Of a stretch of 64,000 bases of DNA, positions 8,701 to 17,677 are shown one piece after another. Every line of letters starts with the position of its first letter. Within the stretch, counting starts at the first letter, position 1. The position numbers and the translations under genes are program-made. The DNA is from Pontibacter ruber (GTDB taxonomy: Bacteria > Bacteroidota > Bacteroidia > Cytophagales > Hymenobacteraceae). The notes under the pieces were generated by a model that was given only the letters and a program-made list of their open reading frames with translations, did no database searches and was not told where the DNA came from. The stretch spans positions 364,899 through 428,898 of the forward strand of contig NZ_JALPRR010000002.1 in assembly GCF_023630205.1 (NCBI RefSeq), read 5' to 3'.

Positions 8701-11584
8701 CACAGGCAGGATAGGTTGGAGTCTTCAGCCATCTCCGGAGCAGAAAATAAAGCTGGTGTTGCTGCATAAAACCGGAAAACCAGATTCACTGCTGATTTAC
8801 CCGAGAGAGAGTACCATCTTATTCAATCTGAAACCAGCAACCTACACCCTTACCTTATCTTTTGAAAGCGGGCTCTTTGCGTCGGCTGATGTAAAAGTTA
8901 AGCCATTCGGGCAAACACAGGTATACTTCGACTCAGTTGCTGTGAAGCAGGCATCCGGGCAAAGTAAGCACCTGCTTCAGTTGATCGAAGACAGGATTCA
9001 GTCACTCAAAAAAGGAGAAACTGCCACTGCTGTAGAGCAGCAGCAGTTTCTGCAACTGACACAGCAAACCACTTATAGCTACAACACTGGTTATGAGCAG
9101 TACAGTCACGAAGTATCCGGGGTGGTAGTAGATAAGAATACCGGTGAGTCACTGCCTGGCGTAGCAGTAATACTGAAAGGTACCACCACAGGGGCAGCCA
9201 CCGATGCTAATGGTCGTTACAAGCTGCATGTGCCTGCAAATGGGGTATTGGTATACCGGTTTATCGGGTATGTTTCTGAAGAAGTAGCCGTAAATGGCCG
9301 TGAAAGTATAGATGTTGCGTTGGAAGCAGACGCCAGACAATTGCAGGAAGTTGTGGTAGTTGGCTACGGTATGGAAAGACGAAGTAAAGCTGTCTCATTT
9401 TCTGTGTCTAATGCCTTAGCAGGACAAGTGGCAGGTGTGCAGATCAGAGGAGCAGCAAGTATAAAAGCTGAAGATGCAAAGCCACTTATTATTGTAGATG
9501 GTGTGCCATATAATGGCTCTCAGGCAGATCTGAAGAATATAACCTCAACTAAAACCTTAAAAGGCGATGAAGCTACTGCTTTATATGGCAGCTTAGGTGC
9601 AGCGGGGGTTATCATTATCACAACTAAGAATGGCGGAGCGTTAGGTACTGAATCACCGGAGAACGTGCACTCCATCCGAAACAATTTCTCCGATTATGCT
9701 TTCTGGCAGCCCCGCCTAACTACGAATAAACAGGGCGAAGCATCTTTTAACGTAACCTTCCCGGATGATATCACCAGCTGGAACGCGTACGTGCTGGGTA
9801 TGAACAACAGGAAGTACAGCGGCTCTCATGCATCAAGTATCAAATCATTTAAGGCAATGATGGCTACCTTGCACTTGCCCCGTTTTATGGTGGAAGGCGA
9901 TAAGGCTCATGTGGTAGGCAAAGCGCTCAACTACCTGCCTGATTCTGCTCAGGTAACTACTTATTTCGAAGTGAATGGGGAAAGGCGGAATGCCCGGCAA
10001 CGGTTACTTCAAAAAAGCTTTACCGATACGCTGCACATTACTGCACCTGGCTTAGCGCCTGACTCTGTTGAAGTACTTTATACTTTACAAAAAGAAGGTA
10101 GCGTTGCAGATGGAGAAAAGCGATTCGTGAGTATCTATCCGAAGGGTGTAGCCGAAACAACAGGTAACTTTTTATCGCTTCATGCTGATACTACTTTCTC
10201 CCTCAGTTTTGATTTGGCCAAAGGTCCCGTTACCATGCGCACGCAAGGCGATCTGTTAGAAGTAATGCTTGATGAAATAGACTACCTGCACAAGTATGAA
10301 TACTGGTGCAGCGAGCAGGCCGCTTCCAAGCTAAAAGGATTGCTGCTGGAGAAACGCATCAGACAGTATCTGAGCCAGCCGTTTGAGCATGACCACATGA
10401 CCCAAAAATTGATAAAGCACCTGGAGAAGTCGCAGCAAAAGAATGGCGCATGGGCATGGTGGCAGGAAGGCCCGGCTTATGCCTGGATCACGAACCAAGT
10501 TTCCGAAGCGCTTGTACTGGCTAAAAAAGAAGGGTATACTGTAAAAGTAGAAGAGCAGAAGTTAAAAGATTACCTTGTTTATACTTTGGAAAGCGAGCTT
10601 TATACAGATAAACTTACGGCTCTGGAAACACTCCATCAACTGAAGGCTGAAGTGGATTACAGCCGGTACGTGCAGGAATTGGCAAAGAAAAGAAAGCTAA
10701 CACTGGAAGATCAGCTGCGCCTTAGCCGAATGCGCCAGAGTTTAGGAATACCGGTGCAACTGGATACACTACAGAAGTATAAAAAACAAACCATGTTGGG
10801 CGGTTTGTACTGGGGGCAGGAGAAGTACAGCTTATTCAATAATAACATCACCAATACCCTGCTGGCTTATCAAATACTGAGTGCTGCCGGCAATAAAGAA
10901 AAGGAACTGGCTCAGATCAGAGCATACCTGGTAAATGAACGTAGAGCCGGCCACTGGCGCAATACGTATGAGTCTGCCAGAATATTGGAAACCTTGCTGC
11001 CTGATCTGCTGCAGCCTGAAAATGGGAGTCGAAAAGGAGCGATCAGCAACATACGCTTTTCAGGCGCAGTTAATTTTGAGTCTAAATCAAATGTAACCGA
11101 TACAACTTTTACTGCCACTAAACCGCTGGTGGTAAAGAAAGAAGGAAAGCTACCTTTATTTTTCACAGCCTACCAAACCACCTGGAACAGTGCACCGGAA
11201 CCAATCAACAAAGATTTTACAATAACCACCTCGTTGAAAGGACTAAAAGGAGATGCTGTTTTGCAGGCTGGTACCCCCGTAGAAATGTTGGTGGAAGTAG
11301 AAGTAAAAGCTGATGCCGATTACGTGATGATAGAAGTTCCGATCCCTGCCAGCTGCTCTTACGACTCTAAAACAGGTAAAGGTCCGTTTGAAGTCCACCG
11401 AGAATACTTTCGGAACAAAGTAAGTATCTTCTGTGACAGGCTCCCTAAAGGAAAGTATACCTATTCCATCAAGTTGCTGCCGCGATACACAGGTAGTTAT
11501 ACGCTTAACCCTGCAAAGGCGGAGCTTATGTATTTTCCAACCTTCTTTGGCCGGAATAAGATCAAGAAAGTAGTAGTTAAATAA
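5756..11584 (+). CDS. Alpha-2-macroglobulin family protein with inserted carboxypeptidase-regulatory and SusC-like plug domains
   Basis: I chose the ATG at 5756 (1,942 residues) over a TTG three codons upstream. Residues ~1-22 are a signal peptide ending near LCQAQ. A macroglobulin-2 type segment with YQPGDTVKYKAFIVD lies near residue 245. Around residue 1120 a carboxypeptidase-regulatory beta-sandwich begins (EVSGVVVDKNTGESLPGV), followed near 1195-1292 by LQEVVVVGYG and a TonB-receptor plug (PLIIVDGVPYNG, GVIIITTKNGG), with no beta-barrel after it. The A2M core resumes at about 1312 (DYAFWQPRL). WCSEQAASK contains the C-x-E-Q thioester motif (Cys1518), with Trp in place of the usual Gly. 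The protein is predicted periplasmic or surface-anchored, trapping proteases. The plug sits where the bait region is expected. The gene stands alone, with a terminator after it. Confidence 0.85.
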   Translation: MLKRLLISISLVLFLIGLCQAQGKLEKSILRSPYTYIYQLTKDEAHSIHKSGPKVVDQTYFHTLIDSFAIRTRYNRHLPQGHYLYMHSSGPDLVYNLNSVTSFSLKLLQVRPALAVLVHDSLGNTISNAEVRVNSKKAKFDLATQTYQLRNTPKKAILAVSVNGHTHFEQLMEDDSHHTYYRRSILGKLIYTRPVYYLWRPFYDFYKSVRWLHPQGWVRSVFSLFDEDYRRSENTNQYTGFFITNKPKYQPGDTVKYKAFIVDKKGRPVKGNAILYLNKYGAKARDLGTIQPYKQGAYEGYFILHDSLKLQLDQQYNLVLSKPGKKKETYITQNFRYEDYELKENSYKLALNHKEHQSGQSNSITVRGTDANGMNLLDARVEIVVRTNRIGKSELPLVFITDTLWVHQQPLDAAGETSITIPESIFPEASIYYSVTATFLNSSNERFVDTKEARYHYTLGRISFSLLQDSVLVQYLEGNQPKPKEAVLTAYNADYDALTVSKVTLPILVPLNAYAAGYKVESGKISEDLDLTEKEALLTLQTSRSDDSLIVAIQNPRRLPYWYYVYRGEKLVARGKGNNADELTRYQATGDKPYFVNVHYMWAGEMHKLQDDAPLQKYLLSIDLQSPMVVYPGQQANLKVKVKDFAGKPVPDVDLTAYALTSKFKHQNVPGLPNWNKYKKQKPTRELAIKDDFNSGSKLMDWAYWSRRMGLDSIAYYHFLYPKKGFFTDYSGTMDSITQVSPFVVDSGRVVPVHVVYLDNVPVYFSQTDVLPAYAFAADSGYHNIKLRTADKLITLDSVYLKHKYKLVLSADITGAQNPIAKAAEKYRLSDQERSNLYRYLFYVEHKPRDYSAYLKQGNRVSLLAEKFTDHPVYHPEGALLVGPYSPNWMQYVRLNRFTTNFMMEPAYTYYFGPSLLKMRQMEVLKYIATLPLWDKRERKPELIKMEAMTERKVQESWEEAQNERLLSKLYTSNTSHRSSTGTGRIGWSLQPSPEQKIKLVLLHKTGKPDSLLIYPRESTILFNLKPATYTLTLSFESGLFASADVKVKPFGQTQVYFDSVAVKQASGQSKHLLQLIEDRIQSLKKGETATAVEQQQFLQLTQQTTYSYNTGYEQYSHEVSGVVVDKNTGESLPGVAVILKGTTTGAATDANGRYKLHVPANGVLVYRFIGYVSEEVAVNGRESIDVALEADARQLQEVVVVGYGMERRSKAVSFSVSNALAGQVAGVQIRGAASIKAEDAKPLIIVDGVPYNGSQADLKNITSTKTLKGDEATALYGSLGAAGVIIITTKNGGALGTESPENVHSIRNNFSDYAFWQPRLTTNKQGEASFNVTFPDDITSWNAYVLGMNNRKYSGSHASSIKSFKAMMATLHLPRFMVEGDKAHVVGKALNYLPDSAQVTTYFEVNGERRNARQRLLQKSFTDTLHITAPGLAPDSVEVLYTLQKEGSVADGEKRFVSIYPKGVAETTGNFLSLHADTTFSLSFDLAKGPVTMRTQGDLLEVMLDEIDYLHKYEYWCSEQAASKLKGLLLEKRIRQYLSQPFEHDHMTQKLIKHLEKSQQKNGAWAWWQEGPAYAWITNQVSEALVLAKKEGYTVKVEEQKLKDYLVYTLESELYTDKLTALETLHQLKAEVDYSRYVQELAKKRKLTLEDQLRLSRMRQSLGIPVQLDTLQKYKKQTMLGGLYWGQEKYSLFNNNITNTLLAYQILSAAGNKEKELAQIRAYLVNERRAGHWRNTYESARILETLLPDLLQPENGSRKGAISNIRFSGAVNFESKSNVTDTTFTATKPLVVKKEGKLPLFFTAYQTTWNSAPEPINKDFTITTSLKGLKGDAVLQAGTPVEMLVEVEVKADADYVMIEVPIPASCSYDSKTGKGPFEVHREYFRNKVSIFCDRLPKGKYTYSIKLLPRYTGSYTLNPAKAELMYFPTFFGRNKIKKVVVK

Positions 11585-11619
11585 GTTTACTCTGTAAATC
11601 TACCACAGGTGAAATTTAT

Positions 11620-11658
11620 AACTAAAAAGCCGCTCCATCTTAGGACGGCTTTTTAGTT
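11620..11658 (+). terminator. Terminator after the macroglobulin gene
   Basis: A 13-bp perfect stem (11620-11632 with 11646-11658) flanked by A and T runs lies 36 bases after the stop codon. Confidence 0.85.
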
Positions 11659-11932
11659 AATCAAAGGAATGGCTTATCCAGCTTTAACTACAGGAGTTCG
11701 TCTGCCTAAAAAGAATACCTGAAAACAGCTGTGGAGTAATCTCCTAACAGGCAGTTAACAGGCAGGTATTTCCTAAGTCAATCCTCTTTTGCAGGTCAGG
11801 TTCAGGAAGAATTTTATAGAGTAAAAGACGCTAATCTCCGGGTTCGTACCTGGAAAAAGCCTGTTGGTGTATCTCTTTTCTGAAGGTAAAGCACCTTGTA
11901 TAAGTTTGGTCATCACTTAAAGATGAAGCCAG

Positions 11933-14365
11933 ATGAACACAAACCTACTCAAAACACTGGGAGCTGCTATACTCAGCCTGAGCGCATTCACATCCTTCGC
12001 TCAAACAAATCAGGGCCACGTAGCCGGCACGGTGCAGGACAGCCTGAAACAACAGGCTGTTCCGTTTGCTACCATCGTTCTGAAAAAGTATGCAGACGCC
12101 GCTTTTGTGCAGGCTACCGTAACCGACGAAAAAGGAAACTTTAAGTTTGAAGCCTTGCCGCAGGGCTTATACTTTGTAACCGCCGATTTCCTGGGATATA
12201 AGAAAAAGCAGGTAGATTCTGTGCAGGTCGAAGCTGCAGGCAAGTTGCCTGCTTTGCATATTGCACTGGCAGAAGACACACCCCTGCTGAAAGAAGTAAC
12301 CGTAGTTGGCCACAAACCTTTTATTGAGCAGCAGGCAGATAAACTGGTGCTGAACGTAGCCGAAAGCCCCATTGCAGCCGGAGGCACTACTGATGAAGTG
12401 ATCTCCAGGGCGCCCGGTGTGGTAGAACAGAACGGAGGCTACCAGATCCGGGGAAAACAGGCACTGGTGTTGATCGATGGCAAAACGACGAACCTGAAAG
12501 GTGCCGACCTGAAAACCTTTTTAAGCTCCATGCCCACCAACGGCATAGCGAAAGTGGAAGTGATCGCAAACCCTTCGGCAAAGTATGACGCGGATGGTGG
12601 TGCTGTCATCAACATCGTAACCACAAAAAGCAAAAACTTTGGTGCCAACGGCACCCTCACGCTCGGAGCCGGAGCCGGACAGAAAGCCCGCTACAACACT
12701 GGCCTGAGCCTGAACCACCGCACCCAGAAACTAAACGTGTACGGAAGCTACGACTATCAGCACAGCCAGCCCTACACCACCCTATATTCCAATCGCTTTC
12801 TGAACCAGGAAAGCCGGATACAGGAGCAAAGCCATGAACTGCGCACCATCAACACGCAGTCTTTCAAAGCCGGCCTGGACTATGACCTGAGCGCCAAAAC
12901 ATCTTTTGGTATTCTTATGAAAGGTATCGTTACGAACCGCAACCGAAAGGGGGATAACACTTCTGTTCTAACGAATGCAAATGGAGCTGCCGGATCTTCT
13001 TCTATAGTTGCCACAGATGGAAAGTCGGAAGTGGTGAGCCCAAGTATAAATCTGTTCTATAAAACGGTGTTGGATCCTGCAGGCACCGAGCTGCGAATAG
13101 GAGCCGACTACTTCCAGTACAACAAATCCTGGCAGAACCAATTTGTTACCCATTACTTCAATGCAGCAGGAGAGGAGAATCTGGAAGCCTCTTACCTGAG
13201 AGACAATTCTCCGGCAGATAATACCATCAAAACAGCCACCATCGACCTGGTACGCCCTGTAAAAAATGGCACATTGGAAGCAGGTGTAAAAAGCACTTTT
13301 ACCAAAACCGATAACGATATTCTTTGGGAGGGCCGTACTGCCGGAAGCAACTGGAACACAGATCTGGGAAAAACAAACCATTTCATTTACCAGGAGAACA
13401 TCCATGCTGCCTATGCTGTCTACCGCACGAGGTTCGGTAAATTTGATCTGCAGGCAGGTTTGCGTGCAGAACAGACAAATACCACAGGCACTTCGGTAAC
13501 CTTGGACCAGACCGACAAGGATAGCTATTTCAACCTGTTCCCGACTGTATCGGTGCAGCATAGTGTAACAGAGAAGCAGCAGGTGGGCTTCGCGTACCGC
13601 AAAAAGATCGACCGCTTCCGTTTTGATATTGTGAATCCCTTTGTTACCTACATCAGCCAGTATGCCTACGCACAGGGTAACCCGCATGTAAAGCCTTCTA
13701 TCTCGCACAATTTTGAGGCGTCTTATACTTTCGACAACCAGTTGTTTGCAGCATTGAATTACGCCTACCACACCAATGTACTGACCGAAGTTGTACGTCT
13801 GTTGCCGGGCAGCCAGGCTGTTGTAAACTCCTATGATAATTTCAAAAGTGCCGATGAATGGAGTGGTACCCTAACACACGTGAAAAGCCTTTTCGCAGAT
13901 AAGTGGAGCACCACCAACACCGTAGGTTTTATGTATGCCAACGTGCATGCCGGCCAAGGAGCTCAGTTTAACAAAGGCAGGATGGCCGCCATGCTCATGA
14001 GCAACAACATTTTCCAGTTAAGAAATGGTTTTAGAGGAGAGATCTTGGGTTCTTATTCGTCTCCGATGACCTTTGGTGCTTATGCTTTCAAAGCCAGATA
14101 CAGTGCCAGCCTGGGCCTGAGCAAAAGTGTGCTGAAAAAAGCAGGTACCCTTACCCTGAATGTGACGGATGTGTTTAACACCAGCACCAACCGCTATGAA
14201 GCGAATTCTTTCGGTGTGATGTCCGTGAATGAAACGAAAGCAGAGAGCCAGTTTGTGCGCCTTAATTTCACCTACAAGTTCGGCAACAAGAACGTGAAAG
14301 CCAGCAAGAATCGCAGAGCCGGCAACGAGGAGGAGAAGAAAAGAATGGAAGGGAATGCGCAGTAA
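11933..14365 (+). CDS. Outer-membrane beta-barrel protein, TonB-dependent receptor-like, with CarboxypepD regulatory domain
   Basis: 810 residues. A signal peptide (LLKTLGAAILSLSAFTSFAQ) is followed by a carboxypeptidase-regulatory domain (GTVQDSLKQQAVPFATIVL, residues ~30-110). Then comes a plug-like domain (DEVISRAPGVV, YQIRGKQALVLIDGKTTNL, IEVIANPSAKYDADGG type signature) and a long barrel of alternating strands ending in FVRLNFTYKFGNKN. The short basic tail after the last strand is usual for the family. It is a putative OMP_b-brl_3 protein of the outer membrane; ligand unknown. A ~350-base leader separates it from the macroglobulin terminator. The LytS/LytTR pair follows in the same direction 241 bases later. 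Confidence 0.85.
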   Translation: MNTNLLKTLGAAILSLSAFTSFAQTNQGHVAGTVQDSLKQQAVPFATIVLKKYADAAFVQATVTDEKGNFKFEALPQGLYFVTADFLGYKKKQVDSVQVEAAGKLPALHIALAEDTPLLKEVTVVGHKPFIEQQADKLVLNVAESPIAAGGTTDEVISRAPGVVEQNGGYQIRGKQALVLIDGKTTNLKGADLKTFLSSMPTNGIAKVEVIANPSAKYDADGGAVINIVTTKSKNFGANGTLTLGAGAGQKARYNTGLSLNHRTQKLNVYGSYDYQHSQPYTTLYSNRFLNQESRIQEQSHELRTINTQSFKAGLDYDLSAKTSFGILMKGIVTNRNRKGDNTSVLTNANGAAGSSSIVATDGKSEVVSPSINLFYKTVLDPAGTELRIGADYFQYNKSWQNQFVTHYFNAAGEENLEASYLRDNSPADNTIKTATIDLVRPVKNGTLEAGVKSTFTKTDNDILWEGRTAGSNWNTDLGKTNHFIYQENIHAAYAVYRTRFGKFDLQAGLRAEQTNTTGTSVTLDQTDKDSYFNLFPTVSVQHSVTEKQQVGFAYRKKIDRFRFDIVNPFVTYISQYAYAQGNPHVKPSISHNFEASYTFDNQLFAALNYAYHTNVLTEVVRLLPGSQAVVNSYDNFKSADEWSGTLTHVKSLFADKWSTTNTVGFMYANVHAGQGAQFNKGRMAAMLMSNNIFQLRNGFRGEILGSYSSPMTFGAYAFKARYSASLGLSKSVLKKAGTLTLNVTDVFNTSTNRYEANSFGVMSVNETKAESQFVRLNFTYKFGNKNVKASKNRRAGNEEEKKRMEGNAQ

Positions 14366-14605
14366 TCGCTAAGGCACAAATTTCCCGACACAGTCTAAAC
14401 TATACTTCATAACTGCTTCATTCCTTGTACGATGAGATCTGGTATACATCAAACCAAGCACACAGCTCCTGTTGCAGTAAAAAGCCACTCCTGGTTGCTT
14501 AGAAATCTTAAATCAGGTTTTTGTTTTTCAGGATTTGAGAGTATGTTTAGGGAAGAGCAAGTGGGGAAAACCGGGCTGCTCTTTCCTCTCAGGCAACAAG
14601 CAGAA

Positions 14606-15721
14606 ATGGCACTAGTGCAGTTCATCAAAAAACATCGCGTAGTATTTTCGCACGTAGGAGTGTGGCTCGGATTTCTGACCCTGTGGGCACTTACAATCGT
14701 CCACGATGGCACCAAACCGGAGAACATCTTTAAGATGCTGGTTACCTTTATGCCGGCAGCTTATACTTTTTACGGGAGCAATTTTATTTTCTTCCGTTTC
14801 CTCCCCAAGCGAAAAGTAGCCACTTTTGTTATCGCCGAGATACTGTTCTTTATCTCCTGCTTTGTAGTTATATCACTTGAGATTTTTGTGCTGCAACCTA
14901 TAGCGTATGGCACTGAAATAGGAATCCCAACTACTGTTACTCCATGGGTAGAAATTCTGATGAATGAGGCCTTATGGATGTACCTGATCCTTTCGACACT
15001 ATCCTTAGGTTATTATCACTTGCGTCAATCATTGAAGCGGGCGCGGGAACTGAAGATATCGCAGAAGCTGAAACTGGAGGCAGAAAAAGGGAAGTTGGAG
15101 GCGGAGTATGCTTTTCTTCGGGCACAGATCAATCCCCATTTCCTGCACAACACCCTCAATTTCTTTTACGCCAAATCGCTTGGGCATTCAGAAGAGCTCT
15201 CCGACGGTATCCTTACCCTTTGTAACATCATGCGCTACTCACTCGAAAGCGACGAAGACGAGAACGGGACCGTACTGCTGATGAAGGAAGTAGAACACCT
15301 CTGGAACGTGATCAAAATAAACCAGCTCCGGTTCAGCAACCGCCTGCAGATCGATTTCCAGATCCGGGGGGAACTGGAGGGAGTCCGGATCATTCCGCTG
15401 GTGCTGATCACGCTGGTGGAGAATGCCTTTAAGCACGGCGAGCTTTCGAATAAAGAATACCCGATTCGGTTTGTGCTGGAGGTAAACGAAGAGGATTTCA
15501 CGTTTTCCGCTTTCAACAAAAAGCGTAAGGGACCAAAAGAGACGTCGCATGGCATAGGGCTGGACAATACCAGAAAGCGCCTGGCTGCTGCCTACCCCGA
15601 AAAACATACCTTAACGGTACAGGACGAGGAAGACTTTTACACCATCTCGCTCAGTATAAAGTTAGCCCAAAGCAAGTATAAGTATACGCCCAAAAGTATA
15701 GAAGCCGCTCAGCCTTTTTAA
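14606..15721 (+). CDS. LytS-type sensor histidine kinase
   Basis: 371 residues from the ATG at 14606. The frame is open further upstream (possible starts at 14432 and 14543), but that extension has no family character, while the 14606 start puts a short basic segment before the first membrane helix. Four hydrophobic helices are followed by a coiled segment (KLKLEAEKGKLEAEYAFLR), the His_kinase motif AQINPHFLHNTLNFFYAK (phospho-acceptor His178), and an ATP-binding domain with LVENAFKHG and GIGLDNTRKRL. It is a membrane sensor for the response regulator 16 bases downstream; the two are surely one operon. Signal unknown. Confidence 0.85.
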   Translation: MALVQFIKKHRVVFSHVGVWLGFLTLWALTIVHDGTKPENIFKMLVTFMPAAYTFYGSNFIFFRFLPKRKVATFVIAEILFFISCFVVISLEIFVLQPIAYGTEIGIPTTVTPWVEILMNEALWMYLILSTLSLGYYHLRQSLKRARELKISQKLKLEAEKGKLEAEYAFLRAQINPHFLHNTLNFFYAKSLGHSEELSDGILTLCNIMRYSLESDEDENGTVLLMKEVEHLWNVIKINQLRFSNRLQIDFQIRGELEGVRIIPLVLITLVENAFKHGELSNKEYPIRFVLEVNEEDFTFSAFNKKRKGPKETSHGIGLDNTRKRLAAAYPEKHTLTVQDEEDFYTISLSIKLAQSKYKYTPKSIEAAQPF

Positions 15722-15737
15722 CCCTTAACAAACACGC

Positions 15738-16466
15738 ATGACCATTAACTGCCTGATCGTAGACGATGAGGAGCACGCGCTGGAAGTGATAAAGCATCAC
15801 CTGAAGCAGGTTCCTTACATCAACCTGGTGGCGGCCACCACAAATCCACTGGAGGCTTTGCAAATTCTGAATAGTCAGCCCATACAACTGGTTTTCCTGG
15901 ATATACAAATGCCGGAACTGTCGGGACTGGATGTGGTGCGGGCCATCAACGGCAAAAGCAAAGTAATACTTACCACAGCTTACAGCGAGTTTGCTGCCGA
16001 AGGCTTTGACCTGGAAGTGATAGATTATTTACTAAAACCGATTTCACTTCCCCGTTTCCTGAGGGCGGTACAGCGGGCAACGCAGGCACTGCAACCAACT
16101 CCATTACCTGTACAGCCAGAAGAGGCGCCGGAGCAGGATTACATTTTTGTGAAAACGGAACAGAAAGGGAAAATGCTCAAGATCAACATCCAGGACATTG
16201 ATTTTGTGGAAGGGATGAAGAACTATGTATGCATTCACCACGCGGGCCAACGGACGCTGGCACTTCTGAACATGAAAGACCTGGAGAGCAGGTTGCCTGC
16301 AAAACAATTCATGCGGGTGCACAAATCGTTTATCATAGCGGTGAATAAGATCACATTCATCGAGGGCAACCAGATCTTCTTAAAGAACATCAAAGCCGAC
16401 ATCACGCTGGGGGAGACGTACCGTACAGCTTTTCACGAGATGATGCGAAAGAAGCTCATGCAATAG
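15738..16466 (+). CDS. LytTR-family response regulator
   Basis: 242 residues. The receiver domain has the acidic pair in NCLIVDDEE, the phospho-acceptor Asp55 in LVFLDIQMP, Thr in ILTTAYS and Lys in YLLKPI. The LytTR DNA-binding domain follows (YIFVKTEQKGKMLKI, VRVHKSFI-type segment at FMRVHKSFIIAV). It is the cognate of the LytS kinase just upstream. Targets may include the adjacent outer-membrane barrel gene, by position only. A bidirectional hairpin terminates the operon. Confidence 0.9.
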   Translation: MTINCLIVDDEEHALEVIKHHLKQVPYINLVAATTNPLEALQILNSQPIQLVFLDIQMPELSGLDVVRAINGKSKVILTTAYSEFAAEGFDLEVIDYLLKPISLPRFLRAVQRATQALQPTPLPVQPEEAPEQDYIFVKTEQKGKMLKINIQDIDFVEGMKNYVCIHHAGQRTLALLNMKDLESRLPAKQFMRVHKSFIIAVNKITFIEGNQIFLKNIKADITLGETYRTAFHEMMRKKLMQ

Positions 16467-16536
16467 TGATAGGTATGTGCAGCCTATCTACCCGATCAAA
16501 ACTACTGCAAGTACAAACCGATAGTGTCCGCAACGC

Positions 16537-16568
16537 AAAAAGCCTCCAGTTATAACTGAAGGCTTTTC
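16537..16568. terminator. Bidirectional terminator
   Basis: Stem AAAAAGCCT...AGGCTTTT with an internal CAGT/ACTG pairing, between the convergent LytTR gene and the cupredoxin operon. Confidence 0.8.
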
Positions 16569-16615
16569 GAATAAAGGGTTCTGTTATCTAATCATACTTC
16601 AGGTTTGTGCCTGGT

Positions 16616-16942
16616 TTACTGCACGATGATTTCCCCTTTCATGACAGGGTGTAAGCTGCAGTAGTATTTTGCGCTCCTGCTGATAGCCATGCGGCAGCTA
16701 TCGCCGGAAGCCAGGTCGGGTGACTTCCACGACTTACCAGTGATTTCTGTGGCATTATGCGTTACCAGGTCTTTGTTAATAAAAACAAGGGTGTCTCCTT
16801 TACCCACCGTTAATGTAGCCGGGTTAAATTTCATCTGGCGGATCTCGATGACGTGTACCCTGGGCTGCACCCTAGCTACAGGCGTGAAGGCAATGCCGAG
16901 CAGCAGCTGACCCAGGAACAACAGATGGATTATGCTTGTCAT
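16616..16942 (-). CDS. Small secreted cupredoxin (plastocyanin/azurin-like)
   Basis: 108 residues. A hydrophobic N-terminus of about 22 residues is a signal peptide. The rest is a single cupredoxin domain: MKFNPATLTVGKGDTLVFIN, then His62 (VTHNATE), and the copper loop YYCSLHPVMKG with Cys95, His98 and Met101. All four type-1 copper ligands are present. It is predicted to be a periplasmic electron carrier. Its start codon overlaps the stop of the DUF4142 gene by four bases, so the two are translationally coupled. Confidence 0.85.
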   Translation of the reverse strand: MTSIIHLLFLGQLLLGIAFTPVARVQPRVHVIEIRQMKFNPATLTVGKGDTLVFINKDLVTHNATEITGKSWKSPDLASGDSCRMAISRSAKYYCSLHPVMKGEIIVQ

Positions 16943-17487
16943 TTGGTGGTAAGTTGCTTCTGTAGCATTTGTGCATGTTCCAGGTGCGCATTAAGGGCCG
17001 GAACTATATTTTGCAGCAGGTTTCTCAGTTCCTCGTTCTCTGACTCGGGTATCAGCAGGTCTTCCACCGCCGAGATCACCGCTTTGTGGTAGGCCACTTC
17101 GTTATCTACATACGCTTTATCAAACGTACTTCCCGATAAACTGCGTAGCTTTTTGCTTGTCTTTTCAGCGTCTGTCTGCAGTTGCTTGCCCACGGCATTC
17201 TCCTGCGGTGTTACACCCAATTTCTGCACCAGGTCGGTAGCCTGTTTCATGACAGCCTGGTGATCGTTGATCATGGTTTGAGCAAACTGCAGCACGTCTT
17301 CATTCTTTGATTTTTTCAGGGCCAGTTGCGCCTGATCGATGTCGATCTGGTTGGCAATAACAGCTACCGAGGCCACTTCGGCATCCGAGAGTTTGGGATT
17401 ATCCTGCGCTGCGGCAGGGGCAACCAGCAAGGTGAAGTATAAAAGCATACCCAATGCCCCTGATATTGATGATCGGAAAGTTTTCAT
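16939..17487 (-). CDS. DUF4142 secreted four-helix protein
   Basis: 182 residues. A signal peptide ends near APAAAQ; the remainder is all-helical (LSDAEVASVAVIANQIDIDQAQLAL, FAQTMINDHQAVMKQATDL, AYVDNEVAYHKAV), matching DUF4142, a ferritin-like fold family with His residues in the helices. It probably acts in the periplasm; function is not established, though some members sit near copper or stress genes. It is the upstream gene of a two-gene operon with the cupredoxin, which suggests metal or redox stress. Confidence 0.85.
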   Translation of the reverse strand: MKTFRSSISGALGMLLYFTLLVAPAAAQDNPKLSDAEVASVAVIANQIDIDQAQLALKKSKNEDVLQFAQTMINDHQAVMKQATDLVQKLGVTPQENAVGKQLQTDAEKTSKKLRSLSGSTFDKAYVDNEVAYHKAVISAVEDLLIPESENEELRNLLQNIVPALNAHLEHAQMLQKQLTTK

Positions 17488-17677
17488 AGTGCTTCGATTT
17501 TGGTTTATACTTATTAGAGAAAGATGCAGGCGGGGAGTTACAAAATAGGCTGAATTTATTTGCTGATGGAAGTACTAACTGCGCCGATACTATTGCAAAT
17601 ACTATATTTTAGTCGCAGCTCTAAACAATTTAGCACACTGGCTGTAATGTGAGCAACAACCGAAACCACCCTGCTCC

